Positions 1 to 7,926 of a stretch of DNA of 64,000 nt are shown here, in pieces. Made by a program: the position numbers and the translations under genes. Numbering within the stretch: the first letter of the stretch is position 1; each line of letters opens with the position of its first letter. The DNA comes from Kordiimonas sp. SCSIO 12610. GTDB lineage: Bacteria > Pseudomonadota > Alphaproteobacteria > Sphingomonadales > Kordiimonadaceae. The notes beneath the pieces are model-generated. The model made no database searches, was not told the DNA's origin, and worked only from the letters and a program-made list of their open reading frames with translations. The stretch covers positions 444,501 through 508,500 of the forward strand of contig NZ_CP073747.1 in the NCBI RefSeq assembly GCF_024398015.1. Reading direction: 5' to 3'.

Positions 1-233
1 GCAATCACAGGAAACAGGATATAACTAAACCCGAACTTCAAAAGTGCTACCACAAATGCGATTGAGACGAGGAAGACTGCGAAACCATATGCCAGGCTAC
101 TGATGGGTGACGTGAATGTGTCTTGTACCCCGCGCCTTAACCAATCAAAGGGTGCGGTTATTGGTAGGTCCATGGCAAAGTCCTTTGCCATTGTAGGACG
201 TTTGTTTTCTTGGTTAACGGTTATATCTGACAT
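1..233 (-). CDS. DUF2189-like integral membrane protein, N-terminal part
   Basis: The gene reads off the left edge, so only the first 77 codons are present. The ATG at 233 is preceded by a strong GGAGGGG Shine-Dalgarno sequence. The protein begins MSDITVNQENKRP, then an amphipathic stretch with DWLRRGVQDTF and a hydrophobic segment (about residues 52-77) running to the edge. This pattern, a 'WLRKGWxD' helix before the first membrane span, is what I remember of the DUF2189 family of alphaproteobacterial inner-membrane proteins. Function unknown. Because most of the gene lies outside the window, the family call is an inference. Confidence 0.65.
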   Translation of the reverse strand, partial: MSDITVNQENKRPTMAKDFAMDLPITAPFDWLRRGVQDTFTSPISSLAYGFAVFLVSIAFVVALLKFGFSYILFPVI

Positions 234-449
234 TGTACCCCTCCATTGATCAGACTGAATATACCATAAAATAGAAAACTATTGCTGTAAGTTTTATCAT
301 ATCTAAATCATGCTTTTAATTGATTTCTGGCTAGAAAACATGTCCCACAAGGATATTAGTTTCTATGAAAATATTTAAAATCATGCGAGGGTGTTTTGGA
401 TGTAATGCCCTTATATAAGTGGTTAATTTGAATGATTTTGAGGCTTTAG

Positions 450-1598
450 ATGAAACTAAGCAACTGTCATAATTTCAATGATTTCCGAGAGCTGGCACGA
501 AAGCAATTGCCGTCGCCGATCTTCCATTATATCGACGGCGCTGCTGATGATGAGGTTACCTATCGCCGCAACACGGAAGCATATGAAAGCGTTGATCTGG
601 TGCCTAATGTCCTTTGTGGTGTTGACCATGTGGATATGTCAGTGGAAGTCATGGGTCAAAAACTTGATATGCCATTTTACTGTGCCCCAACGGCCTTACA
701 AAGGCTTTTTCATCATGAAGGCGAACGGGCTGTTGCGAAGGCCGCAACGCAATTTGGAACGATGTTTGGGGTATCTTCGCTAGCGACTGTTACAGTTGAA
801 GAAATTGAGCAACTGGCACCTGGCCCCAAGATGTTTCAGTTTTACTTCCATAAGGATAGGGGGCTGAACGACGCGCTTCTGGAGCGAGCAAGAGCTGCCA
901 ATTTCAATGTCATGGCGTTGACAGTTGATACAATTACGGGCGGAAACCGTGAGCGCGATCTTCGTACAGGGTTTACCTCGCCGCCGCGGCTGACATGGTC
1001 GTCGCTTCTTAGTTTCGCACGACATCCCGCATGGGCATGGAACTTTTTGACTAAGGATAAGTTCGACATGCCCCATTTGTCGGGGCATGTGGATGAAGGA
1101 ACGGACTTGGCTGTATCGGTCGGTGAGTATTTCTCCAACATGCTTGACCAATCGATGAACTGGCGAGACGCTGAAAAGCTCTGCGCGAAATGGGGAGGAC
1201 ATTTTGCCTTAAAGGGTATCATGAGCGTTGAAGACGCGAAAAGAGCAGTTGATATTGGTTGCACTGGCATCATGGTTTCAAATCATGGTGGCCGTCAGCT
1301 TGATGGGTCCAGAGCACCATTTGATCAACTTGCGGAAATCTGTGACGCAGTTGGCGATAAAGTCGATGTCATTTGTGAGGGCGGCATTCAAAGAGGCACT
1401 CATGTTCTCAAAGCCCTTTCGGTTGGGGCTAAGGCCGTTTCAGGTGGACGGTATTATTTGTATGCCCTCGCGGGTGCAGGGCAAGGCGGTGTTGAAAGAG
1501 CTTTGGGCAATCTAAGAACTGAAATCGAGCGTGATATGAAACTGATGGGTGTCACAAGTTTGGATCAGTTAAATCGAGATAACCTTCGTTGGCGTTAA
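450..1598 (+). CDS. lldD: FMN-dependent alpha-hydroxy-acid dehydrogenase (L-lactate dehydrogenase type)
   Basis: A 382-residue TIM-barrel flavoenzyme that oxidises L-lactate or a related 2-hydroxy acid to the 2-oxo acid, passing electrons to quinone or oxygen. Visible family marks: N-terminal FHYIDGAADDE with the substrate-site tyrosine (Y27), flavin-binding K255 in FALKGI, and the signature SNHGGRQLD with catalytic base H279 and R282. Length is normal for the family. It stands alone: no permease or LldR-type regulator lies beside it, so lactate specificity is inferred only from family resemblance; glycolate, mandelate or another hydroxy acid remain possible. The weak upstream region (234-449) holds no gene. 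Confidence 0.88.
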   Translation: MKLSNCHNFNDFRELARKQLPSPIFHYIDGAADDEVTYRRNTEAYESVDLVPNVLCGVDHVDMSVEVMGQKLDMPFYCAPTALQRLFHHEGERAVAKAATQFGTMFGVSSLATVTVEEIEQLAPGPKMFQFYFHKDRGLNDALLERARAANFNVMALTVDTITGGNRERDLRTGFTSPPRLTWSSLLSFARHPAWAWNFLTKDKFDMPHLSGHVDEGTDLAVSVGEYFSNMLDQSMNWRDAEKLCAKWGGHFALKGIMSVEDAKRAVDIGCTGIMVSNHGGRQLDGSRAPFDQLAEICDAVGDKVDVICEGGIQRGTHVLKALSVGAKAVSGGRYYLYALAGAGQGGVERALGNLRTEIERDMKLMGVTSLDQLNRDNLRWR

Positions 1599-1691
1599 AT
1601 ATTATCGAGCGTTCTATGTACTCGAGGTTTCCCCTAAGATTATGGTAATGTTTCAGAATTGTAAGTGTGCTTTATACTGTTCCATTCAATG

Positions 1692-1729
1692 ATAGCAGCA
1701 AACGACGAACTGTAGACGTTTGCTGCTAT
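1692..1729. terminator. Perfect 13-bp hairpin between convergent genes
   Basis: Bases 1692-1704 (ATAGCAGCAAACG) are exactly complementary to 1717-1729 with a 12-base loop. It sits between the stop of lldD and the stop of the convergent ABC permease, the right place for a bidirectional terminator. Neither side has a clear T-run, so an intrinsic terminator is likely but not certain. Confidence 0.55.
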
Positions 1730-1736
1730 GTGACCT

Positions 1737-4208
1737 TTATGATTGTAACAGGTCTCTTACTGATATTTGCAGGCTTTGACGGCATGCCATATACCCAACC
1801 AGGCAAACAATTGAAACCATCGCGATTACCGTACCCAGTACCCACAATATATCAGGATTATAAGGTAAGCTAAACTGCTCTTCATAGATCAAGATACCAG
1901 CGATCCATGTCCCTGAAATGGCACCTACTGCCGCTATGATGGCAGTGATTGCCCAATCATAGAAATTTAATTTTAAGCAGTCTTTTTTCTTTAGTCCCAT
2001 GCTCAGAAGCAAACCATTTTTTAAGGCGTCATCTGCCCGGTATCCGCTAACGGATGCGGCCAGTACAAAAAGCGCCAACAAGAGTATCATGACTGCATAA
2101 CCATTCGTGACTTTTGAAACGATGCCTAGTGTGTCGTCAAATCGGTCAGTTAGCTCTTTTAAGGGTACAAGCGAGAGTGTTGGGAATCGTTGCCACAATG
2201 CTGAGAGACTGCCCCACGCATCGTCAGGCAACTCCATACTCCCCATATACCGAGTTGGTGCATCAATATGAGTAATCGCAGCAAACGGAACTTGAAACCA
2301 GAAGGTAATGGAGCCGCCACCTGATTTATACGCATGGCTTGCAACAAGCGTAAATGTATAACGACGCCCGTTAATCATGTAGGTGAGTTCATCGCCGTAG
2401 TTAAACCCCATGTCCGTCATGACCTCAGGTTCTGTTGATATTTGCTGCCAACGGGGTGTGTCTTGTTCCCACCAAGTGCCCCCCATAAGTTGATTGTTAC
2501 GAGGGGTTTCATCTGTCCAACTCAGTCGAATAGGGTCCTGGAGTACGGCAAGGGTATCACTCGGCTTTTGCATATAGTCGTTTAAGGCACTTCCGTTGAC
2601 CTCAATCAATTGAGCAGAGACAAAAGGGCGGAGCGCACGTATCTGGCTATCTGTGTTTTTCGCCCAGTTTTTGATTGCCGGTAACTGATTTTCTTGCGCC
2701 TCTGAAATAATCAAATTGCCGTCATGTGTGCGGCTATAGTTTTCAAGCATACCGCCCAGGTCACGCATTAACATCAAGGTAAAAAGCACCAGAAGCCCAC
2801 ATAAGCCAAGCCCCATAATTTGTGAAGACTTTGCAAAAAGGCGTCGTCGCATAATAAAAAACACGAACGGCAATAGACCAGAGCGGCTTTGCCCAAACTT
2901 GTCGCCCAGGCGGATGATGCACCATGTTAGCATTGTCATAAGAACAAGCGCAGCGAATATAGCAATGAGTGTCATTGCAGTTAGTAACCAATTATCAGAA
3001 TATGCCGCAGCGAGTGTTGTCACAGAAATTAACCCCCATAAAAGGCGCTGCCAAACGAAGCTATTTTCTGCGCTATTGCGAATAAGTGAAAGAAGGGAAG
3101 TATGCCTTAGTTGGATAAAACTTGGTGTTTTTAAGGCGAGTAATAGTAAAAAAACCAGAGCGATTGTTTGCGTTACCCCTCGATTAGACCAAACAGCAGT
3201 GATGTTAGGAAAATAAGCCTGTAATTCTGCAATGATCATAAGGTGGGCAAGCCATGCAAATACTGTCCCTGCGATACTGGCGAGCAGAAAGTTGAAAAAC
3301 CATGAACTCAATATAATAGAAATGCCTGTATGAAGGTGCGTGCCAAAACTATTATAGAGGGCGAGACGGTAACGCATCTTGGCGAGCCAGCGTCGGTTTG
3401 TCATATCGAGTGCCACAGCCCCCATAAAAAACAAGATGACCGAAGCGAGGCCAAGAAAGTTTTCAGTTCGTTTCCAGAAGCCGGCTAGTGGATGTACACC
3501 ACCATATTTTTTAATTAGCTTTGCGCCAGCGATATTATCTGACACCCATGTTTCAATGTATTCTTGTTCGCTTGCATCTGCTGAAATTAGATATCTAAGC
3601 CGCAAATTGCTGGTGTCTAGTTCATGTCCACTGTTTGAATGGATCATGGCCCGCATAGCAACACTATGCCCTTCCATCAAGCGGTCTGGCTCATGAAGGA
3701 GGATAGCAGAAATGGTCAAGTCGGTCCCGCCAAGAATGAGTGTGTCACCAACCTGCGCAGATAATTTTGCTGCCAATCGCGGGCCAAGCCAGATTTCATC
3801 TGCTTTTGGTCCTTGTGTTACGCTTTGAGCGAGTGCAGTAGGTGCCGTCGCTATTTGAAGACTACCCTGGACAGGATAGAAATCGTCAACCTGCTTCAAT
3901 TGTACGCGGGCCCAATTATTTTCATGAGTTAGGGTGACATCCGAAAGTGCGGTTTTTGAAACGACATCAGCTATATTACCTAAAGCTGTTTCATGGTAGT
4001 GCGCTAGCGTGCCGTGATTTTCCAAAACCATATCCGAGCCTAACATTTGGTCCAGATTAGTTTTAAGATATTCCTGTATCGAATGGCTCGACAACGACAG
4101 GGTTATCAGGAAAAACAAGAGTGCAGCTTGGGTAGCAAAGCTAATACGACCATCACTATTTTTAAGGTCACGCCAGCTGTTTTCAATCGCAAGACTATAT
4201 TTACTCAT
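1737..4208 (-). CDS. ABC exporter permease, FtsX/YbbP type (10 TM)
   Basis: An 823-residue inner-membrane permease with two FtsX/MacB-like halves. I count about ten membrane spans: one near residues 24-42, then a roughly 200-residue periplasmic domain, six spans between about 250 and 480, a second roughly 200-residue periplasmic domain, and three C-terminal spans. That layout matches YbbP-like permeases that pair with LolD/YbbA-type ATPases; such systems act on lipids, lipoproteins, peptides or envelope stress rather than importing nutrients. It overlaps its ATPase partner by four bases (ATGA), so they are translationally coupled. The divergent two-component system and the shared upstream motif suggest induction by an envelope signal. 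The substrate cannot be read from the sequence. Confidence 0.88.
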   Translation of the reverse strand: MSKYSLAIENSWRDLKNSDGRISFATQAALLFFLITLSLSSHSIQEYLKTNLDQMLGSDMVLENHGTLAHYHETALGNIADVVSKTALSDVTLTHENNWARVQLKQVDDFYPVQGSLQIATAPTALAQSVTQGPKADEIWLGPRLAAKLSAQVGDTLILGGTDLTISAILLHEPDRLMEGHSVAMRAMIHSNSGHELDTSNLRLRYLISADASEQEYIETWVSDNIAGAKLIKKYGGVHPLAGFWKRTENFLGLASVILFFMGAVALDMTNRRWLAKMRYRLALYNSFGTHLHTGISIILSSWFFNFLLASIAGTVFAWLAHLMIIAELQAYFPNITAVWSNRGVTQTIALVFLLLLALKTPSFIQLRHTSLLSLIRNSAENSFVWQRLLWGLISVTTLAAAYSDNWLLTAMTLIAIFAALVLMTMLTWCIIRLGDKFGQSRSGLLPFVFFIMRRRLFAKSSQIMGLGLCGLLVLFTLMLMRDLGGMLENYSRTHDGNLIISEAQENQLPAIKNWAKNTDSQIRALRPFVSAQLIEVNGSALNDYMQKPSDTLAVLQDPIRLSWTDETPRNNQLMGGTWWEQDTPRWQQISTEPEVMTDMGFNYGDELTYMINGRRYTFTLVASHAYKSGGGSITFWFQVPFAAITHIDAPTRYMGSMELPDDAWGSLSALWQRFPTLSLVPLKELTDRFDDTLGIVSKVTNGYAVMILLLALFVLAASVSGYRADDALKNGLLLSMGLKKKDCLKLNFYDWAITAIIAAVGAISGTWIAGILIYEEQFSLPYNPDILWVLGTVIAMVSIVCLVGYMACRQSLQISVRDLLQS

Positions 4209-4864
4209 TTTGCTAACTCCAAACGACCCTCTGATAAGTGTAGGGTTTTGTCTGCTTTCTCAGCTAACTGAGCGCTATGGGTTACAATAATTAGCCCGGC
4301 ACCAGTTTCCCGCGTAAAATCAAACATAAGCTGAGCAACGCTCTCGGATGTGCGGGCATCAAGGTTTCCGGTTGGCTCGTCCGCAAAGATAAACTTGGGA
4401 TTTCCGACAAAGGCCCGGGCGACTGCAATTCGTTGTTGCTCCCCTCCACTTAGCTGATGTGGGTAATGCTTGGCCCGGTCTTCAAGTCCAACCTTCTTGA
4501 GCCATTTTTGCGCGATGTTAAAAGCCTGATTATTGCCTTTTAATCTTAGTGGTAAAGCGAGGTTACTGATCGCGTCAAGCTCTGGCATAAGGTGAAACTG
4601 CTGGAATATAAAGCCTGTGGCTGCGCGGATATCATCCAGGTCTACGCGCTTGCCATCAAGAATAAACTCGACCTCCCCTTCAGTGGGAGTTTCTATGCCT
4701 GCTGCAATAGAGAGTAAGCTGGATTTCCCAGCACCCGAAGGGCCAACGATTGCTATAGTTTGGCCGAAATTAAAGGTTTCACACAGCCCTTTAAATAACT
4801 CAATTCGCTCATTATCTGTTTCAAAATGGTGGCTGATGTTTTTAAGGTTTATTTGATGTTTCAT
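4205..4864 (-). CDS. ABC transporter ATPase, LolD/YbbA type
   Basis: A 219-residue nucleotide-binding subunit, the usual length for ATPases serving MacB/FtsX permeases. It has Walker [10 protein letters not shown]-loop [12 protein letters not shown], signature LSGGEQQR, Walker [13 protein letters not shown] and the switch histidine in IIVTHS. It is the first gene of a two-gene operon with the large permease; an AGGA sequence lies just before the ATG at 4864. The 145-base gap to the divergent response-regulator gene carries two copies of the proposed regulator box, one oriented to this operon. LolD is excluded because no LolC/LolE-sized partner is present; the permease is a single 823-residue chain. 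Confidence 0.93.
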   Translation of the reverse strand: MKHQINLKNISHHFETDNERIELFKGLCETFNFGQTIAIVGPSGAGKSSLLSIAAGIETPTEGEVEFILDGKRVDLDDIRAATGFIFQQFHLMPELDAISNLALPLRLKGNNQAFNIAQKWLKKVGLEDRAKHYPHQLSGGEQQRIAVARAFVGNPKFIFADEPTGNLDARTSESVAQLMFDFTRETGAGLIIVTHSAQLAEKADKTLHLSEGRLELAK

Positions 4865-4900
4865 TTTATCCTCCTGTCGTTTGCGTACGCTAACAAGGGG

Positions 4901-4920
4901 AATGTCAAATGAAGGTGAAA
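4901..4920 (-). promoter_or_regulatory. Direct-repeat operator in front of the ABC operon
   Basis: Read on the minus strand this is TTTCAC-N5-TTTGACATT, two half-sites starting 11 bases apart. The same arrangement recurs at 4949-4968 and 6957-6976. Tandem half-sites at 10-11 bp spacing are how OmpR/PhoB-family regulators bind, and the regulator gene is adjacent. It lies about 40 bases before the ATPase start. The right half contains a consensus TTGACA, but I find no good -10 hexamer at 16-18 bases, which fits activator dependence. Assignment to the neighbouring regulator is inference. Confidence 0.6.
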
Positions 4921-4948
4921 TGGGAATATCTATAGTGGTTCGACATCA

Positions 4949-4989
4949 TTTGACGTCTGTTTGACATTAAGCGGGCTATGCTTTCTAAT
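4949..4989 (+). promoter_or_regulatory. Direct-repeat operator and sigma-70-like promoter of the two-component operon
   Basis: The box TTTGAC-N5-TTTGACATT occupies 4949-4968 with half-sites 11 bases apart. Its right half includes TTGACA (4961-4966), followed after 17 bases by TCTAAT (4984-4989), a near-consensus -35/-10 pair. The start codon of the response regulator is 20 bases further on. Overlap of the second half-site with the -35 element is a common layout for OmpR-type autoregulation, either direction. Binding is predicted, not shown. Confidence 0.62.
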
Positions 4990-5009
4990 CATTTCGAATA
5001 GGGGCTATT

Positions 5010-5687
5010 ATGCGTGTATTAATTATTGAAGATAACCTGGATATGCAGGCGAATATCGCAGACTATCTAGAGAAAGATTTCAGCCTCGATTTTGCCTATA
5101 ATGGTGATCAGGGATTGGAGCTCGCGCTTGCTAATGAGTATGATGTGATTGTTCTTGATCTTATGCTGCCCGGCCGTGATGGGCTGAGTGTTTGCAACGA
5201 GTATAAAAAGAGAGCAACGTCGTTGGCTCCTATCATAATGCTTACGGCACGTGACACCATTGAGGACAAGGAAGCAGGTTTCAATGTTGGCGCAGATGAT
5301 TATCTGGTTAAGCCCTTTTCCCTAAGGGAACTTAAGATGCGCATCGGCGCGTTAGCGCGTAGACCAAAAGAGCGAATTCAACAAAGTATCTCATATGCAG
5401 GGTTGGTACTTGAGCCCGATTCTCTTCTGCTAACACGTGGTTTGCAAAAGGCCACGCTTTTGGAAAAAGAAGCGAAAATCCTTAGGCTTTTGATTGAGGG
5501 TGCTCCTGATATTGTTTCAACGGCTAGCATCAATTATGCCCTTTGGGGCGAAGAGCCACCTGAGTCTGGAGCTTTAAGGACGCACATTTATAACCTTAGA
5601 AAGTCATTATCTTCCCTTGATGCGTCTGATTTTCTTATTACCCATCGCGGAAAAGGGTATTCGATCAGGGAAGTGAAAGAAATATAA
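5010..5687 (+). CDS. OmpR/PhoB-family response regulator
   Basis: A 225-residue regulator: receiver domain (about 1-118) with acidic pocket IIEDN, phosphoacceptor D50 in VIVLDLMLPG, conserved threonine in MLTAR and lysine in YLVKPF; then a C-terminal winged helix (about 130-222) with the recognition-region pattern LRTHIYNLRKSL and RGKGYSI. It is two bases from the downstream kinase gene and is certainly its partner. Its probable targets are the divergent ABC operon, its own operon and the downstream hydrolase, because all three have a two-half-site direct repeat upstream. Closest named relatives by style would be PmrA/QseB-like regulators, but I would not assign a name. Confidence 0.95.
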   Translation: MRVLIIEDNLDMQANIADYLEKDFSLDFAYNGDQGLELALANEYDVIVLDLMLPGRDGLSVCNEYKKRATSLAPIIMLTARDTIEDKEAGFNVGADDYLVKPFSLRELKMRIGALARRPKERIQQSISYAGLVLEPDSLLLTRGLQKATLLEKEAKILRLLIEGAPDIVSTASINYALWGEEPPESGALRTHIYNLRKSLSSLDASDFLITHRGKGYSIREVKEI

Positions 5688-5689
5688 GC

Positions 5690-6961
5690 ATGAAGAAAAG
5701 AACACGCCGTGTCCGCGGCATGATTATGCGCACCTTCTTGAGCGCAATCATTGTCAATTTTATTATCTTCTCCCTGATTGCAGTTGTTTTTAGCTTCAGT
5801 TTAGAGGATGAGATTTTTGACCTTCAAGTTCGTGAAGCGGTAACCCAGTTGACTGCGAATGAGCAAGCGCTGAATGCTCAGTCTGGATCGTTTCAATCGC
5901 TTGCGATGGAGTATTATATTGGGCAGGAAACCCTGCCTGATTGGTTGAAGACTCATATCGATCCACGATATCAAGATCAGTCATTTGAGGTATTCGCAAA
6001 GGATCGTGGTCATTTTCATGCGTATGCCCATACTTTATCTGATGGGCAAACCTTGTATGTTATGTTCAACGCGCGCCGTTTTATCCGCTCGACACCTCAG
6101 ATAAAAACATTTCTGATGGTGATTGCTGCGCTTGCGGGAATAGCGGCTATTATCTCCTTTTTTGTCCTTAATCGAATGAGTAAGAAAGTTTCTACACCGC
6201 TCGAGCAGATGGCCAGTGCCTTTGAAACGGATAGTTCAGACAAGATAGGCAAAAAAGCAAAAGATCTGACCAGTGGTATTATAGGGGAAATGCATTTGCC
6301 CGAATATGCCCCCAGAGAGCTTCAATCCCTCTACCGGGCAATAGAAGCGCGTAACGCACATATTCAGGCCCTTCTTGAAAGAGAACGGCAATTCAATCGT
6401 GATGCAAGCCATGAACTTAGAACGCCTCTTGCTGTAGCAATAGGGGCTGTTGAGCTTATGGAAGAAAATGAAAGCGATAGCCCAACCTTCCGGCGGCTTA
6501 AGACATCCATGCTTGATATGCAGCAATTAACAGAGGGAATTCTTTGGTTAGGGCGAGCGCCCGAAGCTTTTACACCGTGTTCGCTAAAAGATATCTGGCA
6601 CGAGAATGTTGAGAGTTATCAGCATTTGGTTGGCCATCGAGATATTGAAATTTCATTCGAAGGGGTACCCGCTCATTTTCCTGTGCCGGAGCCTGTAGCA
6701 CACGTCATTGTCGGCAATCTGTTGCGAAATGCTTTGTCTTACACGGATCGTGGGTTGGTTATGTTAAGAATGCACAGTGGCAGTTTTGAAATATTGGATA
6801 CGGGTGTTGGGTATGGAAATTCTGATCCGGACCGCGAGGGGTTTGGTGTTGGCCTTTCGCTCGTAAGGCGACTGTGTGAACATTTTGATATAGCTTTTGA
6901 ACTGCTTAGTCGAGATGAGGGTGGTACGATAGCGAAGTTATCTTGGGGTTCTGATATTTGA
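5690..6961 (+). CDS. Membrane sensor histidine kinase
   Basis: A 423-residue kinase with a cytoplasmic start, one span at about residues 14-36, a periplasmic sensor region of about 100 residues, and a second span at about 140-160. Dimerisation box FNRDASHELRTPL has phosphoacceptor H241; the N-box is VGNLLRNALSYTD (N343, N347), followed by DTGVGYG and GFGVGLSLV ATP-lid glycines. The periplasmic part matches no domain I recognise. The stop codon overlaps the beginning of the third copy of the regulator box, which precedes the hydrolase gene. It forms a two-gene operon with the response regulator. Confidence 0.93.
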   Translation: MKKRTRRVRGMIMRTFLSAIIVNFIIFSLIAVVFSFSLEDEIFDLQVREAVTQLTANEQALNAQSGSFQSLAMEYYIGQETLPDWLKTHIDPRYQDQSFEVFAKDRGHFHAYAHTLSDGQTLYVMFNARRFIRSTPQIKTFLMVIAALAGIAAIISFFVLNRMSKKVSTPLEQMASAFETDSSDKIGKKAKDLTSGIIGEMHLPEYAPRELQSLYRAIEARNAHIQALLERERQFNRDASHELRTPLAVAIGAVELMEENESDSPTFRRLKTSMLDMQQLTEGILWLGRAPEAFTPCSLKDIWHENVESYQHLVGHRDIEISFEGVPAHFPVPEPVAHVIVGNLLRNALSYTDRGLVMLRMHSGSFEILDTGVGYGNSDPDREGFGVGLSLVRRLCEHFDIAFELLSRDEGGTIAKLSWGSDI

Positions 6962-6976
6962 CAATAGATTGACATT
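6957..6976 (+). promoter_or_regulatory. Direct-repeat operator in front of the hydrolase gene
   Basis: TTTGAC-N5-ATTGACATT, half-sites 11 bases apart, matching the two boxes in the ABC/regulator intergenic region. It starts inside the last codons of the kinase gene and ends 39 bases before the hydrolase ATG. No good -10 lies 16-18 bases after TTGACA, which would suit an activated promoter. Predicted from motif recurrence only. Confidence 0.58.
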
Positions 6977-7015
6977 CATCCTGTTACTCAGGGTCTCTAA
7001 AAGGAGACCTGAGAC

Positions 7016-7801
7016 ATGACGCGAAAAATCAAAAATCTTATAAATTCCCTTATCTTCTGTCTAATAGCGGCAAATGCTATCTGGGCAGATACCCATGTTC
7101 AGCAATTTGGATATGATGCGCCGGACGGTAATCGAATAACCGGGTTTATATATCAATCTACAGATACGAAAAAAGGCGCCCCAATCGCCGTATTAATGCA
7201 TGGTTTAATGGGCTCTAGCCTATATTGGCTTGCCGAAGATAATCTTATGCATGGCGACGAGGTTACGGCTAATCTTATTAAGCGTGGATATAGGGTAGTT
7301 GCACTTGATGCACGGGCACACGGCGCAAGAATTATCGATAAAAAGCCGATTGAGTATGTGAAAGCAGCTCGTTCTGGTAATAGTGAAGCATACCAAACGA
7401 TGATTTTGAAAACGATTTCTGATTATCAGTTTCTACTCGATAAACTTACAAAAAACTTTGGAAAGGCCGACCGCATTGTGGCCGTGGGTTATAGTATGGG
7501 GGCACAAATGGCGACAATATTAGCTGCGCGGGATATACGTGTGACCCATCTTGTCACGATGGTACCTCCTGCGGTGCGCAACGTTCCGGAAGTATCACCG
7601 ATTAAGTTTGCGCCAGATGTAAACATTCCCTGGCTATTGATCACTGCAAACAAAGACCAATATTCGAGCAAACAGCAGAATGCCGAATTAATAGAAATTG
7701 CAGGGCAAACACCCGATACTAAAGCCTTTGATAGCAAGCACGTTCTTCCCGGTGCCTACGTAGAGGCTGTTGAGGACTGGATTGATCAAATTAGGGAATG
7801 A
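7016..7801 (+). CDS. Secreted alpha/beta hydrolase
   Basis: A 261-residue hydrolase with a Sec signal peptide (hydrophobic residues about 9-23, cut near AIWA-D). The mature fold shows an oxyanion-loop motif HGLMG (62-66), nucleophile elbow GYSMG with S160, an acid in NKDQY (D215) and a C-terminal histidine H243 in SKHVLPG: a complete catalytic triad. It acts in the periplasm or outside, as an esterase, lipase or peptidase-like enzyme; the substrate is unknown. It lies 54 bases behind the kinase gene and has its own copy of the regulator box, so it probably belongs to the same response as the ABC exporter. A GGAG Shine-Dalgarno sequence is present. Confidence 0.87.
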   Translation: MTRKIKNLINSLIFCLIAANAIWADTHVQQFGYDAPDGNRITGFIYQSTDTKKGAPIAVLMHGLMGSSLYWLAEDNLMHGDEVTANLIKRGYRVVALDARAHGARIIDKKPIEYVKAARSGNSEAYQTMILKTISDYQFLLDKLTKNFGKADRIVAVGYSMGAQMATILAARDIRVTHLVTMVPPAVRNVPEVSPIKFAPDVNIPWLLITANKDQYSSKQQNAELIEIAGQTPDTKAFDSKHVLPGAYVEAVEDWIDQIRE

Positions 7802-7860
7802 AGCTTTTTACTTTTTCTATATTTCAATAAAAACCCAACAATATCAGGCGCTTATAAAAA

Positions 7861-7893
7861 TAACCCTAGCCATCGTAATGGTGACTAGGGTTA
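7861..7893 (-). terminator. Intrinsic terminator of nrdA
   Basis: TAACCCTAG at 7861-7869 pairs with CTAGGGTTA at 7885-7893, with a further inner CCAT/ATGG pairing. On the minus strand the stem is followed by a T-rich run, so it terminates nrdA; it may also stop transcription from the hydrolase side. Confidence 0.8.
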
Positions 7894-7926
7894 AATCTAT
7901 CTAAATATTAGTTGGCCTTCCCTGCA

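Noticed and set aside
1667-1873. A 68-codon plus-strand frame running into the permease gene.
   Set aside because: It contains the convergent hairpin and lies mostly antisense to the permease; no ribosome site.
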